Below are positions 8,333 to 17,323 of a DNA stretch of 64,000 bases, piece after piece. The notes beneath the pieces are model-generated. The model was not told where the DNA came from. It saw nothing but the letters and a program-made list of their open reading frames with translations, and did not search any database. The position numbers and the translations under genes are program-made. The stretch covers positions 1 through 64,000 of the forward strand of contig JBBQTB010000020.1 in assembly GCA_038213375.1 (NCBI GenBank), read 5' to 3'. The stretch is from JAAUTT01 sp038213375. GTDB lineage: Bacteria > Bacteroidota > Bacteroidia > Bacteroidales > JAAUTT01. The stretch's first letter is position 1. Each line of letters opens with the position of its first letter.

Positions 8333-9664
8333 ATGATTCTCGAAATAAAAATCCCAAGTCCGGGCGAATCCATCACCGAAGCTCAATTATCAAATTGGCT
8401 CGTTAATGATGGCGACTATGTTTTCAAAGATCAGGAGATAGCAGAAGTTGAATCGGATAAGGCTACTTTACCTTTAATCGCTCCGGAAAACGGACAAATT
8501 AAATTTCTTGCTAAGGTAGGCGATACCGTAAAAATTGGATCTGTAGCCTGCACCATTGATACGGCAGCGACGAAACAGGAAGAAAAGAGCCAGCAACCAG
8601 CAACCAGCAACCAGCAACCAGTAACCAGCAACCAGCAACCAGTAACCAGCAACCAGCAACCAGTAACCAGCAACCAACAACCAGAAACCAGCAACCAACA
8701 ACCAGTAACCAGCAACCGGCAACCAGCAACCAGCAACCAGCAACCAGCAACCAGCAACCAGCAACTTGTAACTTCCTCCATAAAAATCTCCCCCGTTGCT
8801 CAAAAAATGATGGAAGAAAACAATCTGTCGGTTGAAGATATTATTAATGGACTTAAGCGAATTGGCAAAACCGAAGTGGAAACAGTACTGCAGACCCGTT
8901 CAATAAGCTCATCGGTAACTTCTGCAGAAAAGCACCGTAACGAGGATCGAAAAAAAATGACCCCGCTTCGTAAAAAACTCGGCGAACGTTTGGTGGCGGT
9001 GAAGAATCAAACAGCGATGCTTACAACATTCAACGAAATTGATATGAGTGTGGTAATGGAGCTTCGCAAAAAATATCAAAAAGATTTTGAAACGCTACAT
9101 GGAATAAAAATCGGCTTCATGTCGTTTTTTACCAAGGCTGTTGCTGAGTCATTAAAACTTCATCCGAATGTTAATTCAATGATTGATGGTGAAGATATTG
9201 TTACTCCAAATTATTACGATATTGCCATAGCAGTTCAATCTGATAAAGGTTTGGTGGTGCCTGTGATCCGAAATGTTGAAACCATGTCGCTTGCTGACAT
9301 AGAACGTGGGATTGCCGGACTCGCAGCTAAAGCCCGGGCAGGAAGGATAAGCATTGAAGATATGACTGGTGGGACATTTACCATTACAAACGGAGGAGTA
9401 TTCGGTTCATTATTATCCACCCCAATCATCAATCCACCTCAATCAGCTATTCTGGGTATGCACAACATCGTAGAACGTCCAATTGCAGTGAATGGCGAGG
9501 TAGTAATTCGCCCAATGATGTATGTTGCCCTTTCTTATGATCACCGGCTCATTGACGGTAAAGATTCAGTAGGTTTTCTTGTTCATGTAAAACAATTTAT
9601 CGAAAACCCGGTGAAAATGTTATTCAATGGTATTGAACCTGAGAAAGTGTTGTTAAATTTATAA
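8333..9664 (+). CDS. sucB: 2-oxoglutarate dehydrogenase E2, dihydrolipoamide succinyltransferase, with repeat-built linker
   Basis: This is the 443-residue E2 core, which transfers succinyl from the lipoyl arm to CoA. Domains: a lipoyl domain at residues 1-77 with the lipoylated Lys43 in VESDKATL; a linker at 86-144 built almost wholly of the heptapeptide QQPVTSN/QQPATSN; an E1/E3-binding domain near 149-180 (ISPVAQKMMEENNLSVEDI); and the catalytic domain from about 205, with His404 and Asp408 in SYDHRLIDG. The linker is encoded by 25 perfect-length 7-base units (8590-8764). Normal E2 linkers are flexible and rich in Pro and Ala, so the repeat is chemically tolerable. Since 7 is not a multiple of 3, only changes of three units keep the frame. 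Confidence 0.95.
   Translation: MILEIKIPSPGESITEAQLSNWLVNDGDYVFKDQEIAEVESDKATLPLIAPENGQIKFLAKVGDTVKIGSVACTIDTAATKQEEKSQQPATSNQQPVTSNQQPVTSNQQPVTSNQQPETSNQQPVTSNRQPATSNQQPATSNQQLVTSSIKISPVAQKMMEENNLSVEDIINGLKRIGKTEVETVLQTRSISSSVTSAEKHRNEDRKKMTPLRKKLGERLVAVKNQTAMLTTFNEIDMSVVMELRKKYQKDFETLHGIKIGFMSFFTKAVAESLKLHPNVNSMIDGEDIVTPNYYDIAIAVQSDKGLVVPVIRNVETMSLADIERGIAGLAAKARAGRISIEDMTGGTFTITNGGVFGSLLSTPIINPPQSAILGMHNIVERPIAVNGEVVIRPMMYVALSYDHRLIDGKDSVGFLVHVKQFIENPVKMLFNGIEPEKVLLNL
8590..8764 (+). repeat. 25-unit heptanucleotide (CCAGYAA) tandem repeat inside sucB
   Basis: Exactly 25 contiguous 7-base units span 175 bases. Eighteen are CCAGCAA (the last six among them) and the rest are single-base variants. 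The variants changing the fifth base occur at units 5, 8, 11, 14 and 17 (TA, TA, TA, AA, TA), a strict period of three units, where the frame reads GTA or GAA and never TAA. This points to growth in 21-base in-frame blocks or strong selection against stops. Confidence 0.95.
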
Positions 9665-9689
9665 TCACTGCTAACTCCTAAAAATAAAA

Positions 9690-10370
9690 ATGAACAAAAC
9701 CGCTATCGTTTTTGGCGCAACAGGACTTGTTGGAAAAGAATTGATCTTTGAACTTTTAGAACATGCTAATTTTCTAAAGGTAATAGCCGTTGTAAGGAAA
9801 ACATTACCATTCTCAAACCCTAAACTCGAACAAATAATTACAGCTGATTTTACAAATCTCGACCATTTATCATTACAGGTTGCTGCTGACGTGTTTTTTT
9901 GTTGCATCGGAACAACCATAAAAAAGGCGGGGTCACAAGATGCATTTAAAAGGGTTGATCTGGATATTCCGGTGGCTATTGCTCGTCTTGCCGATTCACT
10001 TCATATTCCCAATTTGGTAATTATTTCTTCCATTGGAGTTAACGCGCAAACTTCCAACTTTTATTTAAAAACCAAGGCTGAGATGGAACAAAAGGTGCAA
10101 GCTGCATATCGTGGAAACCTGAAAATTGTTCGTCCGTCATTCCTAATGGGAAACCGGGCTGAGTATCGCCCGGTGGAAAAAATTGCGAGTGTTGTTGCAA
10201 AAGTCCTTAGTGTTATTATGATTGGGCCTTTGGCAAAGTATAAAGGTATTGAGGCATGGGATGTTGCACGAGCAATGATTCAATCGATTAATCTTCCCAA
10301 AGAAAGAATAATTGTAGAATCAGATGAATTACAGAGTATGGCAAAGAAAGCGAAACCGACAAAATTTTAA
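9690..10370 (+). CDS. NAD(P)-binding oxidoreductase, atypical SDR (HTATIP2/CC3-like)
   Basis: The 226-residue protein opens with MNKTAIVFGATGLVGKELI, an N-terminal Rossmann motif GATGLVG (residues 9-15), then FFCCIGTTIKKAGS and VDLDIPVAIARLA. This is the pattern of HTATIP2-like NAD(P)H-binding proteins and related nucleoside-diphosphate-sugar epimerase-like folds. ISSIGVNAQTSNFYLKTKAEME contains a YLKTK stretch in place of the classical YxxxK. The substrate is unknown. It follows sucB by 25 bases and is one base upstream of the nitroreductase start, so the pair is likely cotranscribed. Confidence 0.85.
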   Translation: MNKTAIVFGATGLVGKELIFELLEHANFLKVIAVVRKTLPFSNPKLEQIITADFTNLDHLSLQVAADVFFCCIGTTIKKAGSQDAFKRVDLDIPVAIARLADSLHIPNLVIISSIGVNAQTSNFYLKTKAEMEQKVQAAYRGNLKIVRPSFLMGNRAEYRPVEKIASVVAKVLSVIMIGPLAKYKGIEAWDVARAMIQSINLPKERIIVESDELQSMAKKAKPTKF

Positions 10371-10371
10371 T

Positions 10372-10926
10372 ATGACCCCCAACGAACTTCTTGAATTATT
10401 TAAAACCCGCCAAAGTGTGAGGGCTTACGATACCACAAAACTTGTTGCGAAAGAAATAATACTAAACTGCCTTGAAGCAGCCCGGCTTGCTCCCTCGGCT
10501 TGCAATGCTCAGCCTTGGAAATTCATCGTTGTGGATGATTCTGACCTGAAAAATAAGCTGGCTGATCTAACTTCAAGTAAAATGTTAGGCATGAATCATT
10601 TCACCAAGGAAGCACCAGTTCATGTGGTTATAGTTCGTGAAAAAGCTAATTTCTCCTCTTCGGTCGGGCAAGTTTTGAAGGACAAAGAATATCCGCTTAT
10701 CGATATTGGAATTTCTGCTATTCATTTTTGTCTGCAAGCCACTGCACATGGATTAGGAACCTGTATCCTTGGATGGTTTAATGAGAAAGGAGTTAAAAAC
10801 CTGCTGGGCGTTCCACACAATAAACGTGTCGAGCTGATTATCACTGTTGGCTATCCATCCTCTAACGATATTCGCAGGAAAATCAGGAAAGATACTTCTG
10901 AAATACTTTCGTTCAATAAATATTGA
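10372..10926 (+). CDS. Nitroreductase family protein (FMN-dependent)
   Basis: I start at the ATG at 10372, one base after the previous stop, giving 184 residues; the frame is open further upstream but that part overlaps the preceding gene. The start MTPNELLELFKTRQSVRAYD carries the family S-x-R FMN-phosphate contact, followed by CLEAARLAPSACNAQPW (APSACNxQPW is the FMN ring motif) and the C-terminal GLGTCILGWFNE. Members reduce nitro groups, quinones or flavins with NAD(P)H. The last part contains a VGYPSS motif common in the family. The exact substrate cannot be told. Confidence 0.9.
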   Translation: MTPNELLELFKTRQSVRAYDTTKLVAKEIILNCLEAARLAPSACNAQPWKFIVVDDSDLKNKLADLTSSKMLGMNHFTKEAPVHVVIVREKANFSSSVGQVLKDKEYPLIDIGISAIHFCLQATAHGLGTCILGWFNEKGVKNLLGVPHNKRVELIITVGYPSSNDIRRKIRKDTSEILSFNKY

Positions 10927-11126
10927 GCGACAGCATACTAACTGAATAATTCATAAACCAAAGAGTTGCAACAAAAAGAGCATGTCTAAAAGATCCCTTT
11001 ACTATTATAATTTGAATTAAAATAAAACTCCGCTCATAGCGCAATCAACATGATTTTTAAATAAATGTTCTTTACACCACGGCCATTAATTTATCATAAT
11101 CAACTAGAAAATAAGCATCTCAATAG

Positions 11127-12611
11127 TCAATTGTCAGATGCCCAATTGTAAGTAAATCGAAAAATATCATCTTTCCCCTTTACCGGGCATCTGTACAAAC
11201 ATTTTCCGCAACCAATGCACAATTCTTGAATTACTGTGGGTAACGGGCTTTTATTCAGGGGTAATATTTTCATTTTAATGGCATTCAACGGACAAATCTC
11301 CGCACAAATTGAACATTCCAAACCGTCGACTACAATTCTGCAATTGGCCAAATTCAATTCAAGAAATGCCATTTTGGTAGTCTTTTTTTCTGCCACAAGA
11401 ACTTCCTCAAGCGCTTCGGTTGGACAAACCTTCGAACATTCTACACAATCTTCCAAACAATAACTTTTATGAAAATTAAGGACAGGAAGAATTGGAGAAC
11501 TATTAGTTGAGCCCAAGGACGGATGTATAATTTGAGATGGACATTTCAGCGCACAAAGCATGCAACCAGTGCATTTTTGCATAAACCGTTTTAAATTCTT
11601 TGCACCCAATGGAAAAACAGGGAAAATTTGATTTTTTTTTGTTTTATGGTCTTTTAACGTATGAATGAAGTCGAGATTGATTGGTATTGCCATAATAAAA
11701 ACAGCAGAACCAAATTGACTCAAAAACTTCCGTCTGCTTTTTACTATCGCATTCAAATTTCCATCTTTTTTGGAAACAATCGCTTTAGAATCTTCCTTTT
11801 TTATTGAACCAATTTTAATTGCATTTCGACTACAAACAGAGCTGCAATTAAAACAGCCAATACACAATGCTTGATCAATTCGCTTGGTTTGACTCGATAT
11901 TGCTCCTGTTTTACAATTTGTTATACAAGTGTTGCAATTATTGCATTCTGATGGATTAATTTTTAACTGAAAAATATTCAATCTGGAAAATCCCCACAGA
12001 ACCGTTCCCACCGGGCAAATCCAGGAACAAAAAAAACGTCCGATTTTTAATGCCGGAATAAAGACTAAAAGTATTGAGGCTAGAATAATCAGAACTGGCC
12101 AAAAAGAAAGACTTATCAATCCATTGAATAGCATTTTGAGGAAATACAAAAAACGCGAAAAAATTGTAAATGGCTCAATAAAACCAATTACAAAAGTATT
12201 TCCAAAAATCAACAATACAATTGTAACAACCAATATTCCAATGCGAACAAGCTTCAAGTTCTTCTTGTTGCTAATTTCATATTTCGATTTTATACTGAGC
12301 AATTTACCCATCCAAATTGAAATATCCTGGAGAAAACCTAGTGGGCATAACGTAGAACAATAAATCCGCCCAAAGACAACAACAATGGTCATGATAATGG
12401 CCATACCCAAAACTGACATAACTGCAAAACCGGAAAGTATCCGAATAATTTCCGGTCCAAGTTGAAATGACAGCACATTTTGAGACCAATTTTTAGGCAA
12501 AACAAATCCAGCTGATAAGCAAGTCAGCACAAAAAACAGCGATGAAACTAATCTGCGCGCCCTTTTCCAGTATGGTTTATTCACAACAGGTATCTTATTC
12601 ATAAAAACCAT
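11127..12611 (-). CDS. NapH-NapG-like fusion: membrane polyferredoxin with internal twin-arginine motif
   Basis: The 494-residue protein has two halves. Residues 1-210 are a NapH/CcoG-type quinol-dehydrogenase membrane part with about four or five helices and two Cx3CP loops (CSTLCPLG at 85-92, CSWICPVG at 195-202). Residues 223-260 hold two ferredoxin clusters (CNNCNTCITNC, CIGCFNCSSVC), normally cytoplasmic. A twin-arginine motif SRRKFLSQF follows at 292-300, then a hydrophobic stretch (GSAVFIMAIPINL). After it come four more cysteine clusters: 347-357, 385-396, 424-440 and 465-475, the NapG pattern. The fused layout predicts that the last four clusters are exported to the periplasm. The start codon overlaps the stop of the glycyl radical enzyme gene (TAATG), so the two are cotranslated. 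Likely role: electron transfer between quinol and the periplasm (inference). Confidence 0.85.
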   Translation of the reverse strand: MVFMNKIPVVNKPYWKRARRLVSSLFFVLTCLSAGFVLPKNWSQNVLSFQLGPEIIRILSGFAVMSVLGMAIIMTIVVVFGRIYCSTLCPLGFLQDISIWMGKLLSIKSKYEISNKKNLKLVRIGILVVTIVLLIFGNTFVIGFIEPFTIFSRFLYFLKMLFNGLISLSFWPVLIILASILLVFIPALKIGRFFCSWICPVGTVLWGFSRLNIFQLKINPSECNNCNTCITNCKTGAISSQTKRIDQALCIGCFNCSSVCSRNAIKIGSIKKEDSKAIVSKKDGNLNAIVKSRRKFLSQFGSAVFIMAIPINLDFIHTLKDHKTKKNQIFPVFPLGAKNLKRFMQKCTGCMLCALKCPSQIIHPSLGSTNSSPILPVLNFHKSYCLEDCVECSKVCPTEALEEVLVAEKKTTKMAFLELNLANCRIVVDGLECSICAEICPLNAIKMKILPLNKSPLPTVIQELCIGCGKCLYRCPVKGKDDIFRFTYNWASDN

Positions 12612-14995
12612 TAATACAAGGTACGGCTGAGTATTTCGCGTTGAACCTCCCTGGGCAATTCAACAAACCTGGCACTGAATCCTCCAACCCGAACAATCAA
12701 GTCTGGATATTTTTCAGGATGCTTCATTGCATTTTCCAAATCTTCGCGACCGATGCAAGTGATCATACATTGCGCTCCTCCTTTTTCCCAGTAAGTTTTC
12801 AGTAATGCCTCTGTTTTAGAGCGATAAGTGGAAAACATCTCTTTCGAGAATTTCATGTTTTGCACTGCTCCGGCATGAATATTAGTTGCCGGTTTCACCA
12901 ATGAATTCAAAAAGGCGGTAACTCCTGCTTTATCAGTTCCGCCGGTAGGGTTGTTGGCATTGGCCATAAAGGTTCGGGCCAGGCGACCATCTGGTGATGC
13001 GGCTGTTTGTAAACCCATTGTAGTATTAGCGCTGTTGTTTATAATTACAATCAAGTAGGAAGCTAGTCCTGCTTTTTTACTCATGTTGCGCGTTACAGTG
13101 CAAATGTGTCGGTCAACTTCCACCTTAATATCATCGGCAAAATTGTCGTCGTTGCCGTATTTAGGAGCATTCAACAGCATTTTTTGCTCCTTTTCGTAAC
13201 CGACAAAGTTGGCATCGATCATTTTGCGAACCTGTTCAAGTGTAAACTTTTTATCATCGTAAACCAGTTTCTTTATTGCCGCTAAACTGTTGGCAGTATT
13301 GGTATTTCCGTAACTTTCGAGGGTTCCACCCAGGTAACGGACACCACCACCAAAAACACCTTTACCGCGCTTAATACAATCGTCGAAAACCATACTCAAA
13401 TACAAATAAGGCGCGCCTTTTGCGGCAAAATCGTATTCTAGTTTTTCCTGAAATGCCAATTGCTCCACGTAAAGTTCCACATTTTTTTTGTAGGCATTCA
13501 CTAAACCGTTAAAGGTATCGAAACTGCCGAGTTCTGATGCAGGTAATCCCATGGGTTGCCTTGTGAGCGGATTTATTCCTTTATTGAGCGTTACGCTTAA
13601 CGCTTGCAACAAATTAATTACCCCGCTTGGAGTGCCAACACTGCGGTGATAAAGAATATACTCGCCACAACCAAATGGCAAATAATGAATAGCATCATCG
13701 TAAGGCACATTGAACGCATTCATTACCGAGGGAATGTTCACGTCGTCATTGTACATCATTGGGTAAGGCACACCGCTGGCAATTACATCCAAGCCTTTTT
13801 GGTACAACGCAGGATTTTGGCCTTTATAGAAACGCATCGAAAATTGAGGTGCCACGCAGCGGGCACGTTTTGTGGCTTCTAAAGCAACCAAAGCAAAACG
13901 ATCGGCATTGGCTTCGTTGCGACGACCTTTGCCACCAACGAAAATGCGCGAATCCCATATATTCTTTTTAACATCAATAAATTTCCACAAATTTACCAAC
14001 AGGCCAATAGCTTCTTCCTCTTTCAAGCTACCTTTATTGATTTCTTTCACGTAAAGGTCGCCCATATATTCGTCCATTCGTCCGTAGTTAATTGTTCCGG
14101 AGATATTAGCATATAAGAACATCAATTGCAGTCCTTCGCGAAAGGTTTCTGGTTTGCCAACAGCGATTTTACGAAGGACCTTTTCCATATCGAGCAACTC
14201 TTTTTTACGACCACCCACTGCCAATGCTGACTGCGATTTTGCCATATCGGCATAGTCATTCGCAACTTTCGTAAACAAGTCGAGTGCTTGTTCCATTCCC
14301 ACATAAATATGATAACTTTCGCTGTTTTGGGAGGCTTTATTCCTGAATTTCAACACTTCGGCCTTCATGCCTAAAATGCCTAAACGAATCAGTTTATCGA
14401 AATCGCATTGAGTGCCAGACAACCTGTAAAGTGGTGAAGCTATTGATGGTTCGGTTTGCCAACCTTCTGAGTTTAACACTTTTTTCATTTCAGGAGTGAA
14501 GGCATTGCGACATTGCTGATTGCTGTTTTCATCTTTCCAGAATGCGATTAAGCCAGTAACTGTTTTTTTGTTTTCTGCACTTACATTGGTGTCGGCCAAC
14601 AAATTATTTAATTGACCCTCATCTGTATAATAGCCGAATGAGGAAACGCCTTGCGCCATAAAACCAATCATGGGTTTACGCTCACGGCCAACAAATAAAT
14701 CGCCCTCCTGAATATCGCAGAAGTACATGGGAAATTGAACTTTTAAACATTCGATTTCGCGTACCGCCGTCGAACCCTTTGAATATTTTTTATAAGTATC
14801 GGTAAAAAGCTTCATTTGTCTGATGTAGGCATTCGAGTCAGAAAAAATACGATTCACATTATTGGTTGCAGCCAGGCTGGTAGTTCTATTTGCCATGGCC
14901 GCCTGCAAAGCCGATGGCAAAAGAGCTGAGGCAATGATTCCCTGAGCTGTTAATGTCAGGAATTTCCGTCTTGATAAATCCTTTGAAGTCTTCAT
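12611..14995 (-). CDS. Glycyl radical enzyme with twin-arginine export signal
   Basis: The 794-residue protein belongs to the pyruvate formate-lyase/dehydratase superfamily. The glycyl radical loop is RVGGFSARF with Gly772, 22 residues from the C terminus; the thiyl cysteine is Cys443 in FGCGEY, with Glu445. A GCxE site is shared with glycerol, choline and hydroxyproline enzymes and differs from the Cys-Cys pair of PFL, so a lyase or dehydratase is likelier than PFL; the substrate is unknown. The N terminus is a textbook Tat signal: SRRKFLTL at 8-15, a hydrophobic core (IIASALLPSAL), then an A-x-A type site near residue 34. Known characterised relatives are cytoplasmic. Its activase, a permease and a polyferredoxin are in the same tight cluster (4-base overlap with the permease, 1-base with the polyferredoxin). 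Tat exports folded proteins, so activation before export is possible. Confidence 0.88.
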   Translation of the reverse strand: MKTSKDLSRRKFLTLTAQGIIASALLPSALQAAMANRTTSLAATNNVNRIFSDSNAYIRQMKLFTDTYKKYSKGSTAVREIECLKVQFPMYFCDIQEGDLFVGRERKPMIGFMAQGVSSFGYYTDEGQLNNLLADTNVSAENKKTVTGLIAFWKDENSNQQCRNAFTPEMKKVLNSEGWQTEPSIASPLYRLSGTQCDFDKLIRLGILGMKAEVLKFRNKASQNSESYHIYVGMEQALDLFTKVANDYADMAKSQSALAVGGRKKELLDMEKVLRKIAVGKPETFREGLQLMFLYANISGTINYGRMDEYMGDLYVKEINKGSLKEEEAIGLLVNLWKFIDVKKNIWDSRIFVGGKGRRNEANADRFALVALEATKRARCVAPQFSMRFYKGQNPALYQKGLDVIASGVPYPMMYNDDVNIPSVMNAFNVPYDDAIHYLPFGCGEYILYHRSVGTPSGVINLLQALSVTLNKGINPLTRQPMGLPASELGSFDTFNGLVNAYKKNVELYVEQLAFQEKLEYDFAAKGAPYLYLSMVFDDCIKRGKGVFGGGVRYLGGTLESYGNTNTANSLAAIKKLVYDDKKFTLEQVRKMIDANFVGYEKEQKMLLNAPKYGNDDNFADDIKVEVDRHICTVTRNMSKKAGLASYLIVIINNSANTTMGLQTAASPDGRLARTFMANANNPTGGTDKAGVTAFLNSLVKPATNIHAGAVQNMKFSKEMFSTYRSKTEALLKTYWEKGGAQCMITCIGREDLENAMKHPEKYPDLIVRVGGFSARFVELPREVQREILSRTLY

Positions 14996-16371
14996 ATTTT
15001 AGTGATATTTAATCGGTTTATTATTTTTGTGCTCCTTATTTTGAGTTGATTCATCTGATTTTTATTCCAATAACTCCTTAAACGGTTGAAGAAAAATAAT
15101 CCTATAAATGCCGGAAAAGGAATCATCAATATCCAAAAAACAACGTAGTTTAATCCGCCTAGGCTGTTTGCTACCAGCCAGATTAATACGATCAACAAGA
15201 CTGTAGCTGAGGTTTTTACTAAAGTTTCGTGTGTTTTGGATGTTTTCAATCTTCTCCATGGAAGTAGAAAAATTCCGAAGGCCGTTAGAATGGTAAATAG
15301 AGTCAGTAAAAGCGTAAGGATCAGCAATAACTGTTGAAATCCAGTGAATAAAATGAACAAGATAGCTATGGTGCTCTGAAGCCCATACATTTTTAAAATT
15401 CCTTTTCGGCCAAGCTCAGGGTAATGTTGATGAAGAAAACTTTTTTTAAGAAGTGGAATGCGTGATCCGGTGTAAATCATCGAACTAATGCTTGCCAGCA
15501 GAATGGCCAAAACAGTTGCGGAAATTAACTGACTACCATGCTTTCCGCTTAATACGTTGCCAAGCGTAGATAAAAAATCAACTTGTCCGCTTAATTGATT
15601 GACCCCCAAAATATTTACTAATCCATAATTGACAACCAAGTACAACACCATCACCAATGAGACGCCCAGCAAAAGGCTCAATGGCAGATTACGTTTTGGA
15701 TTACGAATTTCTCCGGCAAAGTAACAAGAAGCATTCCATCCGGTATAGGAATATATCGCTATCAGCAGCGCCATTCCGAAGTTTTGTTGATGTCCCGAAA
15801 ATGAAGATAACAAGCCTTCCCGAGCGACATAATGATTGTAATTGAAACCTAAAAAGCTCACCAGCAAAAGTAAAACGATGAGTAAAATGGTGAGTGACAG
15901 TTGAAAATTTAAAGCTGTTGTTTTTCGGAATAAATGGAAGGAACTGAGCATTAAGATGAGTAAAAAGGCAATGATCTTTTCTCTGATTCCAATTGATATT
16001 GTATTACCAAACAGTTGGTTTGCAAACGGAAGATGCAGGAAATATTTTGCAAAAGCCATTGACGAAAGTGCAACCGGTCCGGCAAATCCGGCAATTACCG
16101 AGACCCAACCGGCAGCTATTCCAAGCCGTGGGTGATAGATCCGCGATAAGTAATGAAATTCGCCACCTGAATGAGGCATTAAACTAGCCATCTGCCCATA
16201 AACCACGGCTCCTAAAAGAGCAATTAACCCGCCGAAAATCCAAACCAGCATAATTTGTCCTGAACTTGTAAGATATGAACTAAGTACCCCCGGAGTTGTG
16301 AGAATACCCATTCCAATCATATTGGTTACGACTATTGAAACAGCAGTTATGAGGCTAATATTTCGTTTCAT
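14992..16371 (-). CDS. APC-superfamily amino acid/amine permease
   Basis: The 459-residue protein has about twelve hydrophobic helices. It starts MKRNISLITAVSIVVTNMIG, followed by MGILTTPGVLS, the unwound first helix (G-x-G-I-x-x-x-P-G) that binds the substrate's amino and carboxyl groups in the APC family. A conserved YTGWNASCYFAGEIRNPKRN block, typical of amino acid transporters of the LAT/YjeH type, sits near residues 210-230. It overlaps the glycyl radical enzyme gene by four bases and starts one base after the activase gene, so it is probably the transporter for the substrate or product of that enzyme, which would then be an amino acid or amine (inference). Confidence 0.88.
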   Translation of the reverse strand: MKRNISLITAVSIVVTNMIGMGILTTPGVLSSYLTSSGQIMLVWIFGGLIALLGAVVYGQMASLMPHSGGEFHYLSRIYHPRLGIAAGWVSVIAGFAGPVALSSMAFAKYFLHLPFANQLFGNTISIGIREKIIAFLLILMLSSFHLFRKTTALNFQLSLTILLIVLLLLVSFLGFNYNHYVAREGLLSSFSGHQQNFGMALLIAIYSYTGWNASCYFAGEIRNPKRNLPLSLLLGVSLVMVLYLVVNYGLVNILGVNQLSGQVDFLSTLGNVLSGKHGSQLISATVLAILLASISSMIYTGSRIPLLKKSFLHQHYPELGRKGILKMYGLQSTIAILFILFTGFQQLLLILTLLLTLFTILTAFGIFLLPWRRLKTSKTHETLVKTSATVLLIVLIWLVANSLGGLNYVVFWILMIPFPAFIGLFFFNRLRSYWNKNQMNQLKIRSTKIINRLNITKI

Positions 16372-16372
16372 T

Positions 16373-17278
16373 TTATCCTACAAAAATGTTCTTCCCTCCC
16401 AATTTCTTAATGGCCGCAAGCCATTCGTCGCCTTTGGCTTTCGGAGTTGTTCCGGCAGGTGCTTCAGGCCAATATTTCATGCCTAACGGAGCATATTTGT
16501 GACTTCCATAATCATGGTAAAGCATCAGCTCGACTTTACTGATGTTGCTGTATTTATTCGATAAATTTGCTATTGCCCTGAAATGTTGTTCGTTATCGTT
16601 CAACCCCGCAATAAGTATGCAGCGTAAAATCACTTCTTTTTTCAACGTTGCCAGCAATCCCAGATTTTCGATTATTTTTTGGTTCGAAACACCAATGTAC
16701 TTCAGGTGCTGCTTGTCATCTGTCATTTTATAGTCGTACAAAAACAAATCGGTATAGGTAGCAATTTCCATCACTTTAACACGATCGGCAAAACCACTGG
16801 TTTCTAAACAGGTATGAATATTTTCAGCTTTTGCTTTTTTCAGGATTTCAGTTGCAAATAATATCTGATGAAGAGGTTCTCCGCCTGAAAGTGTTAATCC
16901 TCCTTCCGAATTCCGAAAATAGTCGCGGTCTTTCAGCACTTCAGTGATAATTTCGTCGCTGGTTTTCCGATAACCGTAAAATTTAAGAGCATTATTGCTG
17001 CATGAGTTGGCACACTCGCCACATGCTGTGCATTTCGAGCGACTAAACCGATGATAATTAAAAAGGGAACTGTGGGCTTCCGGTTTGCAGGTAGCAACGC
17101 AAGCCAAACTGTCTTTGCATTTGGTCGAATCATAAGCAAGTTGCTCCTTTAGCTCTTGTGATTCGGGATTGCAGCACCACTTGCAAAAAAGCGGACAACC
17201 CTTTAAAAAAACTGCTGTTCGAATGCCCGGTCCATCATGTAATGCAAATCGTTGAAAGTCGAAAATAATTCCTTCCAT
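16373..17278 (-). CDS. Glycyl radical enzyme activase (radical SAM)
   Basis: The 301-residue protein generates the glycyl radical on its partner using S-adenosylmethionine and a [4Fe-4S] cluster. The radical SAM motif CPLFCKWC is at residues 28-35 (CxxxCxxC). A ferredoxin-like insert with CKDSLACVATC and CTACGECANSC follows, as in activases of the dehydratase-type enzymes; PflA lacks this insert. GGEPLHQ (the GGEP SAM motif) and a C-terminal HDYGSHKYAPLG also match the family. There is no export signal, so activation must happen in the cytoplasm. It is the first gene of the cluster, 92 bases downstream of the regulator gene. Confidence 0.95.
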   Translation of the reverse strand: MEGIIFDFQRFALHDGPGIRTAVFLKGCPLFCKWCCNPESQELKEQLAYDSTKCKDSLACVATCKPEAHSSLFNYHRFSRSKCTACGECANSCSNNALKFYGYRKTSDEIITEVLKDRDYFRNSEGGLTLSGGEPLHQILFATEILKKAKAENIHTCLETSGFADRVKVMEIATYTDLFLYDYKMTDDKQHLKYIGVSNQKIIENLGLLATLKKEVILRCILIAGLNDNEQHFRAIANLSNKYSNISKVELMLYHDYGSHKYAPLGMKYWPEAPAGTTPKAKGDEWLAAIKKLGGKNIFVG

Positions 17279-17323
17279 GTCGAATATTTTTCTGTATTTT
17301 CAACATGCAAGAAAGGCTATTTA

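Noticed and set aside
8590..8764. CRISPR-like repeat array
   Set aside because: Units are contiguous 7-mers with no spacers and encode part of an enzyme linker; no cas genes are nearby.
8431..8803. Three minus-strand open frames of 79-116 codons over the sucB linker
   Set aside because: They are the complement of the CCAGYAA repeat, giving Leu/Val/Ala/Gly/Cys/Trp-rich strings; the heptamer is open in all minus-strand frames, so they are shadows.
12611..14995. Pyruvate formate-lyase proper
   Set aside because: The active site has a single Cys in GCGEY, where PFL has adjacent cysteines, and the Tat signal and permease do not fit; a lyase/dehydratase-type enzyme is more likely.
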